From assembly GCA_944391485.1 (NCBI GenBank), contig CALXTQ010000004.1, positions 124,001 to 188,000 of the forward strand: a stretch of 64,000 nt of DNA. Reading direction: 5' to 3'. The notes below the pieces were generated by a model that was not told where the DNA came from, searched no databases, and saw only the letters and a program-made list of their open reading frames with translations. The position numbers and the translations under genes are program-made. Below are positions 43,845 to 51,836 of this stretch, piece by piece (the first letter of the stretch is position 1; the number at the start of each line of letters is the position of its first letter). The stretch comes from an uncultured Alphaproteobacteria bacterium (GTDB taxonomy: Bacteria > Pseudomonadota > Alphaproteobacteria > RF32 > CAG-239).

Positions 43845-44234
43845 TCAGGCTGCAGGAAACGGCTGAGAGATATATTTTTCGACCCGGGGATAAATATCTG
43901 TCGTAATCCGTTTGAGAATTTCGTCTTTGGTATACCAGCCGGCTTCAAGAATTTCGTCTTCTCGGGAGATGTTTATGTTTCCGGAGATGTAAATTCCTGA
44001 AAAATAGTAAGTTTCCGTGCCTGTATCGGGGTGTATGCGGTATCCCAGCTTTCCGGTGATTTCACATTCAATGCCGGTTTCTTCTCTGACTTCGCGGAGA
44101 GCCGTTTCCTCCAGAGTTTCTCGAAATTCCTGCTTTCCTCCCGGAAAAACCCAGTTGAGGTTTTCTTCGTTTTTGACTCTTTTTACCAAAAGAAAGCGGT
44201 CGCCTTTGCGAATGATGGAAATTGCTATTTTCAT
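43845..44234 (-). CDS. Nudix hydrolase
   Basis: A 129-residue Nudix enzyme with the complete box GGKQEFRETLEETALREVREETGIE near residues 33-57. It hydrolyses a nucleoside diphosphate derivative; the substrate is not predictable from this sequence. The N-terminus (KIAISIIRKGDRFLLVKR) is typical. It is a lone minus-strand gene. Confidence 0.9.
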   Translation of the reverse strand: MKIAISIIRKGDRFLLVKRVKNEENLNWVFPGGKQEFRETLEETALREVREETGIECEITGKLGYRIHPDTGTETYYFSGIYISGNINISREDEILEAGWYTKDEILKRITTDIYPRVEKYISQPFPAA

Positions 44235-44409
44235 GTTTATTTCAGTTTGCTGTGTTTTAAGGCAATAGTATCCTAAAGCCGGAGATTGTCAACAGGTTGT
44301 TTTTCGACAGCTTGGGGTAGAGAATGTTTGGTTGTGAAATAAAATTATGTCTGGACACAAAAAAATATTCAGCTAATAATGTTTGCAATTTTTTACTGAG
44401 AGGAAAACA

Positions 44410-44646
44410 ATGGCTGTTGCAGAAATAAAATCAAAACTGAAAACAAAAAAATTTATGGAATTCTGTGGTGTTTCCTTGATGTTTCTGGCTTTATTTCTGG
44501 TGGCGGTCCGCAGTTTTACGATTGCTATTTTCGACGAGGGAGACACCAGAGCTTTCTGGCGCCCGCCGGTAAGATTATGGACGCTGAAAAGGACAGTTTT
44601 TCTTTTGTGGTTGCCAGCGATACGGGGGCCAAAAACCGTCCCATAG
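44410..44646 (+). pseudogene. N-terminal membrane-anchor fragment of the metallophosphoesterase gene (other frame)
   Basis: An open frame starting at an ATG with a strong ribosome site (GAGAGG, 6-nt spacing). It encodes a basic N-terminus and one transmembrane helix (FCGVSLMFLALFLVAVRSF) followed by FDEGDTRAFW, then runs out of frame over the phosphoesterase domain. The domain's own frame has no ribosome site. This reads as one membrane-anchored protein broken by a shift of -1 (or +2) around 44530-44570, either a mutation or a sequencing error. Confidence 0.5.
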
Positions 44647-45419
44647 AATATATTGCCAAGAAGGCCCGGAAATCGGACGCTTCTTTTATTTTGTATCTCG
44701 GAGATCTGGTCAGATACAGAAATCCCAGTCATTTTAAATGGATTACCGATGAACTGGCGCAAAAACTGAAGAATTTTCCCTTTTATGCCGTTCCCGGAAA
44801 CCATGAAATCCTGACGGAAGACGGTGTGGTGGACAGGACTTTATATACGTCCGTTTTCGGTCAGCCGTATTACTGGTTCGGTTATGGCAATACGTTGTTT
44901 ATCGGTTTGAATTCTTCCGAAGGTATTTTGAGTCAGAGCCAGTTGGAGTGGTTGAGCGTGATTTTGAAAAAAATTCGCCCTCAGTTCAAATATTGTGTTA
45001 TTTTCAGCCATTATCCGCCGATCAGTAAAGACAGAAAAATAAACCGCGAGTTGGATCCTGTTTCCCGGAAGAAATTTGAAGAGGTTATTCGGGGCAGGGA
45101 TGTTGATCTTATTTTGGCCGGACATGTTCATTATTTCTGGAAAGGAGAGTTTGCCGGCATTCCTCTGGTTACGGTACCGTCATCGGGGCAGCCAGTTCGG
45201 TCTGATATTGACAAACTCGGGTATGTTAAGGTTAGAATCGGTAAAGACGGAATTTTTTCCGTGAAGGAGCATTATATTGATGTCGACAGTGATATGGAAT
45301 TTATGGAAGTCTTTTTCAGCAATGCTCTTGTCAAAGATGAAATCAATGATATTTCAATGGGACTGTTTTTATTTGGGTTGGTTCTGTTTGTTTTGGGTAA
45401 AAGACTGAAAACGGAATAA
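44577..45419 (+). CDS. Calcineurin-like metallophosphoesterase
   Basis: A 280-residue phosphoesterase. The metal-binding motifs are Asp in VVASDTGAKN, YLGDLVRY (GD), VPGNHE (GNHE), IFSHYPP and LAGHVHYFW (GHxH). A hydrophobic helix near the C-terminus (GLFLFGLVLFVLG) suggests membrane attachment. The ATG at 44577 lacks a ribosome site; the preceding overlapping frame supplies a probable N-terminal anchor (see 44410-44646). The substrate is unknown. Confidence 0.75.
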   Translation: MDAEKDSFSFVVASDTGAKNRPIEYIAKKARKSDASFILYLGDLVRYRNPSHFKWITDELAQKLKNFPFYAVPGNHEILTEDGVVDRTLYTSVFGQPYYWFGYGNTLFIGLNSSEGILSQSQLEWLSVILKKIRPQFKYCVIFSHYPPISKDRKINRELDPVSRKKFEEVIRGRDVDLILAGHVHYFWKGEFAGIPLVTVPSSGQPVRSDIDKLGYVKVRIGKDGIFSVKEHYIDVDSDMEFMEVFFSNALVKDEINDISMGLFLFGLVLFVLGKRLKTE

Positions 45420-45917
45420 TATCAACAGTGTTTAAAATTAAATTCAACTAAAAAATTGTATTATAAAACCTATGAAAATCATAAGGTTATTTCCATTCTT
45501 TTTTCGGGAATCTGAAATTTGGGTTGTTTATGGGCAAATTTTTTTTACGGCGTCATAAATTTGCTTGCAAAATTTATTTTATATAGTAATTTTTAGATGA
45601 CATAAATGTTAAGGGTTTATGTTCACGCCTGTTAACGTATGGGAACTTCGCAAACTCCGAACGCAGGGCATTTAATACAGCGGTAGGTCTTTTCTTTTAC
45701 CGCGTGTCTGGTGTTAGAAAAAAGAGTTTGCAAAATGTACTGCTCCCAAAAGTCTGAAAATGGTCTGCTTATTTATTATAAAAGACTAGGTATTTTCGAA
45801 TCAGCCTGTTTCGGTTCGATGTCTTTTCTTCGTACTTGTACTGCTTTTTGTAAAACATCTTGGCCAGATAAGAGATGTGTTGTTCGTTTATCTTAACTGA
45901 TAGAGAAGGAAAATCTA
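45420..45917 (+). promoter_or_regulatory. Long leader of the acyl-amino-sugar operon
   Basis: About 500 nt without a supportable gene. A weak promoter (TTGCTT 45561, 15-nt spacer, TATAGT 45582) would give a roughly 320-nt leader. Within it nested inverted repeats can pair: TGGGA 45640/TCCCA 45744, GCAAACTC 45650-45657/GAGTTTGC 45724-45731, and GCGGTA 45680-45685/TACCGC 45698-45703. The core GCGGTAG resembles part of the ops/JUMPstart element upstream of polysaccharide operons. GAAGGA at 45904 is the ribosome site of the first gene. Confidence 0.45.
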
Positions 45918-47042
45918 GTGGCTGATAATATTTATGTGACTAAATCTTTTCTTCCTCCAATAAAGGAATATGAAGAATATCTCAAACAAATTTTTGACAA
46001 TTGCATTCTGACCAATCAGGGAAAACTGCTGATGCAGTTGGAAAAGAAAATTACGTCTTTTTTAAATGTAGAAAATTTTCAATATGTTACTAATGGAACT
46101 TTGGCGCTGCAATTGGCCCTTGACAGTCTGAATATTAAAAATGGGGAAATCATTACGACACCGTTTACATATGTTGCAACGACAACATCTATTTTGTGGG
46201 AAAGATGTGAACCTGTTTTTGTGGATATTGAGCCGGATAATTTTACTTTGGATCCTGCTAAAATTGAAAAAGCAATTACGCCGCGCACAAAGGCAATTCT
46301 TCCTGTTCATGTTTTTGGATATGCCTGTGATGTAGAGACTATTCAGAAAATTGCCGATAAGCATGAGCTGAAGGTTATTTACGATGGGGCTCATGCTTTT
46401 GCCGCCCGTTACAAAGGGCGTTCTTTGCTGGATTTTGGCGACATAACAACATGCTCATTTCATGCAACCAAACTTTTTCATACGGTTGAAGGCGGCGGTT
46501 GTGTGGTCAAAAATGATATTGTGAATTACAGGTTAAATTTAGCCAAGTGTTTCGGACATGATAATGATGCTTATTTTCAGATTGGAATCAACGCAAAACA
46601 GTCTGAATTTCATGCGGCTATGGGACTGGCCAATTTCGGTCATTTGGAAGAAATTTTGGAAAAGCGCAGAATTGTAAGTGAAACGTATGACAGTTTGTTA
46701 AATGATGCGGTCGGCCGTCCTAAAAAACAAAATGGTCTGGAATATAACTATGCTTATTATCCGGTTGTTTTCAAAAGTGAGGAGGAACTTTTATCCGTAT
46801 TTGAGGCGTTAAATGCGGAAGGTATTTTTCCTCGCCGTTATTTTTATCCGTCATTGAATAAACTTTCTTATGTTAAGGGCGATTTTTCTTGTCCGATTTC
46901 CGAGGATATAGCCAGCAGGATAGCGTGTCTGCCTTTGTATCCGGATTTGGCGCTGCATGATGTTGAACGGATTTGTTTGATTATCAGAAATGTTATAGGA
47001 AAAAGAGCTTTTAATTACAGTGTCTCTTTAAAATCAGTTTAG
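45918..47042 (+). CDS. VioA-type nucleotide-sugar 4-aminotransferase (DegT/DnrJ/EryC1/StrS)
   Basis: A 374-residue PLP enzyme. The whole pattern, from SFLPPIKEYEEYLKQIFDNC and ITTPFTYVATTTSILWERCEPVFVDIEP through the Schiff-base Lys near residue 188 in CSFHATKLFHTVEGGG to GIFPRRYFYPSLNKL and CPISEDIASRIACLPLY, resembles VioA-like enzymes. These aminate dTDP-4-keto-6-deoxyglucose to dTDP-viosamine. The GTG start has GAAGGA 8 nt upstream. It is the first gene of the operon and makes the amino sugar that the later genes probably acylate. The precise sugar is inference. Confidence 0.82.
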   Translation: MADNIYVTKSFLPPIKEYEEYLKQIFDNCILTNQGKLLMQLEKKITSFLNVENFQYVTNGTLALQLALDSLNIKNGEIITTPFTYVATTTSILWERCEPVFVDIEPDNFTLDPAKIEKAITPRTKAILPVHVFGYACDVETIQKIADKHELKVIYDGAHAFAARYKGRSLLDFGDITTCSFHATKLFHTVEGGGCVVKNDIVNYRLNLAKCFGHDNDAYFQIGINAKQSEFHAAMGLANFGHLEEILEKRRIVSETYDSLLNDAVGRPKKQNGLEYNYAYYPVVFKSEEELLSVFEALNAEGIFPRRYFYPSLNKLSYVKGDFSCPISEDIASRIACLPLYPDLALHDVERICLIIRNVIGKRAFNYSVSLKSV

Positions 47043-47053
47043 GTAATTTTTGT

Positions 47054-47410
47054 ATGTTGTTTGGAATTGGTTGCGATATAGAGGAAATTTCAAGATTCAA
47101 TAAGCTTGTTGCAATGGATGAGTTTGTTGATTTGGTTTTTCTGCCTTTGGAAAAGGAATATTGCAGAAATAAACAAGTTCCCGAACAGCATTTTGCCGTT
47201 CGATTTTGCGGAAAAGAGGCTGTTATTAAGGCTTTGGCGAGTGTTAATATCGGAAAGGTCGATTTTCTTGATATTGAAATTATCAATGACGGAAAGGGTG
47301 TTCCCCGTGTCAGAATATCAAAAAACATCAGACAAAATATTGATATAAAACTCAGTCTGTCCCACAGCAGGAACTCTGCGTTGGCTCAGGCGTTAGTGAT
47401 TATTAATTAA
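47054..47410 (+). CDS. AcpS-type phosphopantetheinyl transferase
   Basis: A 118-residue holo-ACP synthase-like enzyme with FGIGCDIEEISRF at the N-terminus (metal-binding Asp) and AVRFCGKEAVIKAL in the middle (Glu-Ala-Lys catalytic helix), then LSLSHSRNSALAQALV. It would load 4'-phosphopantetheine from CoA onto an acyl carrier protein, probably the one encoded two genes downstream. The genome must have another acpS for fatty-acid synthesis, so this is a cluster-dedicated copy. It lies 11 nt after the aminotransferase. Confidence 0.82.
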   Translation: MLFGIGCDIEEISRFNKLVAMDEFVDLVFLPLEKEYCRNKQVPEQHFAVRFCGKEAVIKALASVNIGKVDFLDIEIINDGKGVPRVRISKNIRQNIDIKLSLSHSRNSALAQALVIIN

Positions 47411-47421
47411 GGAGGCGGCTT

Positions 47422-48474
47422 TTGCTTAAATCAATTATAAAAAATGTAAAAATCAAGGGAATTTCGGTTGTTGTTCCGTCAAAAGAGCTTTGTCTGACCG
47501 ATGATAAATCCCTTTATGGAGGGGATGAAAAACAGCTGAAGAGAGTAATGCGCTCTTCGGGGTTTAATAAGCGGCGTGTCGCGGATGAGAATGTAACGGC
47601 TTCAGATTTATGTGTAAAAGCAGCGGAGAATATATTTGCCGATATGAACTTTGACCGCAAAAACATTGATGCCGTTGTCTTTGTAACACAGACGCCTGAT
47701 TATCATATGCCGGCAACGGCGTGTGTTATTCAGCACCGTTTAGGACTGAAAGAAAGCACGGCTGCTTTCGATGTCAATCAGGGATGTGCCGGATATGCTT
47801 ACGGGGTATGGATAGCTTCCATGCTTGCAAACAGCGGCTGCCGGTATGTCTTGTTGTTGGTGGGAGATACTTCCAGCAAGTATACCGATATGTTTCGGGA
47901 GCATCAGTCTGCTCCGATTTTTGGAGATGCCGGAAGCGCAACGCTGTTTGAGTTTGATGAAAAAGCAGCGCCTATGTATTTCGATATCGGTACTGACGGC
48001 AGCAATTATGAAGTGATTATGGCGCGCAACGGCGGTTTTAGAAATCCGCCGAAAAAAGATATGTTTTATGAAGACGGCACATTTAAGTACGAAGCCAGAA
48101 TGGATGGGCTGAAGGTTATGGAATTTACCTTGTCAAAAGTGCCGGGATCAATAAAAGATGTCTTGGAAAGAGCAGGCATTACAAAAGATGATATTGATTT
48201 TTTTGTGATGCATCAGGCAAATAAGTTTATTTTGGAAAACATAGCTTTGGAAGCAGATATTCCATTGGATAAAATGCCTATGGAAACAATTTCAAAATAT
48301 GGAAATCAAAGTTGTACTTCTATTCCGGGGGCAATATGCGATGCGTTGGAGGAAGAGGTGCAAAAACGTCCGCTGAAGCTTTGCATCAGCGGTTTTGGCA
48401 TAGGGCTGTCCTGGGTTAGTGCCGTTTTGGATATTGACCGGATCTATTGTTCCGGTATCAGAAATTTTGATTAA
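47422..48474 (+). CDS. 3-oxoacyl-ACP synthase III-like enzyme (KASIII)
   Basis: A 350-residue thiolase-fold condensing enzyme with an intact triad: Cys122 in NQGCAGYAYG, His264 in MHQAN and Asn295 in YGNQSCTS. KASIII enzymes condense an acyl-CoA starter with malonyl-ACP. In this setting it likely makes acetoacetyl-ACP for a short 3-hydroxyacyl group. The TTG start is supported by AAGGAGG 6 nt upstream. It is flanked by a carrier-protein activator and a carrier protein, so it is not the housekeeping fabH. Confidence 0.88.
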   Translation: MLKSIIKNVKIKGISVVVPSKELCLTDDKSLYGGDEKQLKRVMRSSGFNKRRVADENVTASDLCVKAAENIFADMNFDRKNIDAVVFVTQTPDYHMPATACVIQHRLGLKESTAAFDVNQGCAGYAYGVWIASMLANSGCRYVLLLVGDTSSKYTDMFREHQSAPIFGDAGSATLFEFDEKAAPMYFDIGTDGSNYEVIMARNGGFRNPPKKDMFYEDGTFKYEARMDGLKVMEFTLSKVPGSIKDVLERAGITKDDIDFFVMHQANKFILENIALEADIPLDKMPMETISKYGNQSCTSIPGAICDALEEEVQKRPLKLCISGFGIGLSWVSAVLDIDRIYCSGIRNFD

Positions 48475-48485
48475 AGGAGAGTAAA

Positions 48486-48716
48486 ATGAAGAAAGAAGAA
48501 TTTTTGGAGAAATTTATAGATGCCGTTCAGATTGAAGAAGATGTGAATGAACATACCGATTTGTCCAGTCTTGATGAGTGGGATTCTCTTGCGTCGGTTA
48601 CTGTTTTGGCTTTGTTTAACAAATATTTGGGGCTGAAGCTTACGGCTCAGGATATTAAATCCTGTATGACTGTCGGCGATATTTTGAATCTCGGTCGCGA
48701 AAAATATGCAGAATGA
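48486..48716 (+). CDS. Acyl carrier protein
   Basis: A 76-residue acidic helical carrier protein. The phosphopantetheine Ser34 lies in LDEWDSLASV. It resembles specialised ACPs more than FabC/AcpP, which have DSLD. An AAGGAGAG ribosome site precedes it. The last 11 nt overlap the next gene, so carrier and ketoreductase are translated together. Confidence 0.88.
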   Translation: MKKEEFLEKFIDAVQIEEDVNEHTDLSSLDEWDSLASVTVLALFNKYLGLKLTAQDIKSCMTVGDILNLGREKYAE

Positions 48717-49470
48717 TTTTTCTGAAAATGATTTGGTTTTAGTGGCAGGAGCCAGCTCCGGAATGGGACGGGCTTCTGTTCTGAGACTGAATGAGCAGGG
48801 AGTTCGGGTTGTTGGCATTGCTCGCCGCGGCAATAAGCTTGAAGAACTGAAAGCCGATTGTCTCTATTCCGATAAATTTTATTATGAAACGAGAGATTTG
48901 TCTTCAAATATTGAGGAACTCCCTGATTTTGTTAAATTTCTGGCGGAAAAATACGGAAAGTTTTCGGGGTATGTTCACGCTGCCGGTGTTTTAAATCCTT
49001 GCCCTCTTGGGATTTTTGATTATGCCGATGCCTTAAAGGATTTTAATACCAATCTTTTTTCGGCAGTTATGCTGACTAAAGGGATCAGTATCAAAAAATG
49101 CCGGCAGGATAAGCTTAATATTGTTTATATCTCATCTATTGCAGCAAAGACAGGAAATCCCGGAGCTTTAACTTATGGAATGAGTAAAGCTGCTCTAAAT
49201 ATGGCGGTTGTAACTTTGGCTCAGGAATTGGGCAGCCAGAAAGTTCGTCTTAATTCCGTGATGCCGGGCGGGGTAGATACGGATATGGCCGAAAGGTATA
49301 ATGAAGTTCTGCCGTATAATTATTTGGAGAAGGTTAAACAAAATAATGTTTTTCATGAGATTTGTAAACCGGAAGATATTGCGGACGTGGTTATGTTTTT
49401 GCTGTCTTCCCGTTCGTATTGGATACAAGGGCAAAATATCATTGTTGATGGCGGAGAGACGTTAGGATGA
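48706..49470 (+). CDS. SDR-family ketoreductase (FabG-like)
   Basis: A 254-residue short-chain dehydrogenase. The NAD(P)-binding loop is AGASSGMGRASVL, NAG is replaced by HAAGVLN, the catalytic Ser is in VYISSIAAKTG, and Tyr and Lys are in TYGMSKAALN. The end, WIQGQNIIVDGGETLG, is like FabG. Next to ACP and KASIII it is best read as a 3-oxoacyl-ACP reductase that makes a 3-hydroxyacyl-ACP; a sugar ketoreductase is the alternative. Confidence 0.87.
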   Translation: MQNDFSENDLVLVAGASSGMGRASVLRLNEQGVRVVGIARRGNKLEELKADCLYSDKFYYETRDLSSNIEELPDFVKFLAEKYGKFSGYVHAAGVLNPCPLGIFDYADALKDFNTNLFSAVMLTKGISIKKCRQDKLNIVYISSIAAKTGNPGALTYGMSKAALNMAVVTLAQELGSQKVRLNSVMPGGVDTDMAERYNEVLPYNYLEKVKQNNVFHEICKPEDIADVVMFLLSSRSYWIQGQNIIVDGGETLG

Positions 49471-50168
49471 TTAAAACAGGAATTATGCAGCCGTATTTTT
49501 TTCCCTATCTTGGTTATTGGCAGACTATGGAAGCTGTTGATAAGTATGTGGTTTTTGATGATGTCAATTATATTAAGGGGGGATGGATTAACCGCAATAA
49601 TATCTTGATGAATGACAAGGCTTTTTTGTTTACTTTGGCTTTGTCGCGAGTCAGTGATTCTAAAAATATAAATGAAATAGATATTTTGGATGAAAAAAAT
49701 AATTTTAATAAAGTTCTGGCTCATGTTTATAATGCATATTTAAAAGCACCGTATTTTAGAAATGTTTTTCCCCTAATTGAAGAGATAATCAATTATCCGG
49801 ATAAAAATTTAGCTTCTTATTTATTTAATCAAATAAAGAAAATTGCCGAATATTTGGAAATCGAAACGGAATTTATTTTATCATCGCAAATGATGAAGGA
49901 TAATAATTTGCGCTCGCAAAACAGAGTGATTGATATGTGTCAGCGTCTTTCAACAGAGCAGTATATTAACGCAATAGGTGGGCAAAAACTTTATTCGCGG
50001 GAAGATTTTAAAAAAGAAGGAATTGATTTGAAATTTATTAAGTTGCTGCCAATTGAGTATAAGCAATTTAAGAATGAATTTGTACCAAATTTGTCAATAA
50101 TTGATGTGATGATGTTTAATGATAAAAAAGAATTACAGAAGTTGCTTAAAATGTATGAGTTAATTTAA
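49467..50168 (+). CDS. WbqC-family protein
   Basis: A 233-residue WbqC-like protein (PF08889): TGIMQPYFFPYLGYWQTMEAVDKYVVFDDVNYIKGGWINRN at the N-terminus is diagnostic, and YINAIGGQKLY is the usual later block. WbqC proteins are found in O-antigen and flagellin-modification loci, where a role in amino-sugar acylation or transfer has been suggested but not firmly shown. It overlaps the SDR stop by 4 nt. The DNA here is strikingly AT-rich. Confidence 0.9.
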   Translation: MIKTGIMQPYFFPYLGYWQTMEAVDKYVVFDDVNYIKGGWINRNNILMNDKAFLFTLALSRVSDSKNINEIDILDEKNNFNKVLAHVYNAYLKAPYFRNVFPLIEEIINYPDKNLASYLFNQIKKIAEYLEIETEFILSSQMMKDNNLRSQNRVIDMCQRLSTEQYINAIGGQKLYSREDFKKEGIDLKFIKLLPIEYKQFKNEFVPNLSIIDVMMFNDKKELQKLLKMYELI

Positions 50169-50177
50169 GGAGGAGGA

Positions 50178-50843
50178 ATGGCAAAAGTTATTTTATGGGG
50201 AACAGGACAAATTGCCGAAGTCGTGTATCATTATCTGACTAAAGATACGGATCATGAAATTTGTGCTTTTTGTGTTGATCGGGCTTATTTGAATGAGCAG
50301 ACGGCATTTAAAGGAAAGCCGGTGGTTGCGTTTGAAGATGTAGAAAAGCTTTATCCGCCTGAAGAATACAAAATGGCCATACCAATAGGTTATAAGCATA
50401 TAAATAAATACAGGGAGCAAAAATATCTGGAGACAAAAGCTAAAGGATACGAATTTATCTCCTATGTGAGCTCGAAATCCTCAGTGGATGCCTCAAGTAT
50501 TGGGGAGAATACTTTTATTTTTGAGTTTAATGCTATTCAGCCTTTTGTAAAAATTGGCAATAATGTTATAATTTGGGCAATGACGGGAATTGGACATCAT
50601 ACGGTTATTGGGGATAATTGCTTTTTGGCAAGTCCTAAAATTTCAGGATCGACAGTTATTGGTAATAATACTTTTCTGGGAACAAATGCCACTGTCGGAG
50701 ATAATTTGAAAATCGGTTCGCATTGTATTATCGGAGCAGGAGCTTTAGTAACGAAGGATGTTGAGGACGGCAGTGTTTTAGCTGCAAAACAAACAAAGGC
50801 TCTTCCGCTGAAAAGTTGGGACATGGAAGATATTTTAGGATAA
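50178..50843 (+). CDS. NeuD/PglD-like sugar acyltransferase
   Basis: A 221-residue protein with an N-terminal nucleotide-sugar-binding Rossmann-like part (KVILWGTGQIAEVVYHYL) and a C-terminal left-handed beta-helix of hexapeptides (IGENTFIFEFNAIQPFVKIGNNVIIW, catalytic His in TGIGHHTVIGDNC, STVIGNNTFLGTNATVGDNLKIGSHCIIGAGALV). This is the NeuD/PglD architecture. PglD N-acetylates a UDP-4-amino sugar. Here it may transfer the 3-hydroxyacyl group from the cluster's ACP to the 4-amino sugar. AAGGAGG precedes the start. Confidence 0.85.
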   Translation: MAKVILWGTGQIAEVVYHYLTKDTDHEICAFCVDRAYLNEQTAFKGKPVVAFEDVEKLYPPEEYKMAIPIGYKHINKYREQKYLETKAKGYEFISYVSSKSSVDASSIGENTFIFEFNAIQPFVKIGNNVIIWAMTGIGHHTVIGDNCFLASPKISGSTVIGNNTFLGTNATVGDNLKIGSHCIIGAGALVTKDVEDGSVLAAKQTKALPLKSWDMEDILG

Positions 50844-50896
50844 AAATTGGAAAAAAGTTTGAATATAACGTTAGTGAATATAAGAAAGGATTTTTT

Positions 50897-51835
50897 ATGA
50901 GGTGGGAAAAAAAAGGTTTTATTTTCAACAGCGACGGAAAATATGATTGGTCCAGAAGTTATGCCGGCGGACCTATCGTAGATATGATTTCGGATAAAGT
51001 CTGGAGAATTTATTATACAACCAGAGATGCGGAAAATCACAGCCGACCAAGTTACATTGAAGTAGAGGCGGGAAATCCTAAAAATATATTATATGTTCAT
51101 GATAAACCTTTGCTGGATTTGGGAAAAATAGGGACTTTTGACGATTGCGGCGTGTCTGTTTTGTCAACTCTGGATTATCAGGATAAGAAATATATGTATT
51201 ATCTGGGATGGACGGTCAGAAATACGGTTTCTTATCATAACTCCCTCGGGTTGGCCATAAGTGAGGATGGCGGAAAAACTTTTCGGAAGTTTTCAGAAGG
51301 TCCGTTGCTCAGTCCTACCTACAAGGAACCTTACTGTAACGGTGCGTCCTTTACAATGCTGGATGGCGATGTCTGGCGTTTATGGTATACTTCTTTTGTC
51401 GGCTGGGAAGTTTACGATAATCATCCTGAACCGCTGTATAACATTAAATATGCGGAATCTAAAAATGGAATAGACTGGGAAAGAAACCAGATTGTTTCGG
51501 TTGATTTTGTCGATAAAAATCTAAAGGGCGGGATTGCTCGGCCTTCAGTCATGAAAGAAAATGATGTCTATAAGATGTGGTATACTTACCGTGGAGCATA
51601 TGATTATCGCACCAACAGAGATCACAGTTATCGCATAGGTTATGCGGAATCAAAAGATGGAAAAGTTTTTGTCAGAATGGATGATAAAATGGAAATAGAT
51701 CTGTCTGATGAGGGATGGGATTCCATCATGATGACTTATCCGCATGTTATTAAGTATGATGGAAAGTATTGGATGTTTTATAACGGGAATACTTTTGGCA
51801 AAACAGGGTTCGGTTACGCGGTTTCGGAAGGTTAA
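50897..51835 (+). CDS. Five-bladed beta-propeller glycosidase-like protein
   Basis: A 312-residue protein of GH43/GH32/GH130-like propeller type. It has repeated blade motifs: DKVWRIYYTTRD, DVWRLWYTSFVGW, YNIKYAESKNGIDWER, DVYKMWYTYRGAYD, YRIGYAESKDGK and YWMFYNGN. Propellers like this are common in surface-glycan loci and may be glycosidases, phosphorylases or inactive binders. I start at ATG 50897, preceded by AAAGGA; the frame runs 81 nt further upstream over the previous gene's end. No signal peptide is visible, so it is probably cytoplasmic. Confidence 0.72.
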   Translation: MRWEKKGFIFNSDGKYDWSRSYAGGPIVDMISDKVWRIYYTTRDAENHSRPSYIEVEAGNPKNILYVHDKPLLDLGKIGTFDDCGVSVLSTLDYQDKKYMYYLGWTVRNTVSYHNSLGLAISEDGGKTFRKFSEGPLLSPTYKEPYCNGASFTMLDGDVWRLWYTSFVGWEVYDNHPEPLYNIKYAESKNGIDWERNQIVSVDFVDKNLKGGIARPSVMKENDVYKMWYTYRGAYDYRTNRDHSYRIGYAESKDGKVFVRMDDKMEIDLSDEGWDSIMMTYPHVIKYDGKYWMFYNGNTFGKTGFGYAVSEG

Positions 51836-51836
51836 T

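Noticed and set aside
45711..45896. 61-codon frame in the glycan operon leader
   Set aside because: Cys/Ser-rich random-looking translation, no ribosome site, and it overlaps the predicted RNA structure; treated as untranslated leader.
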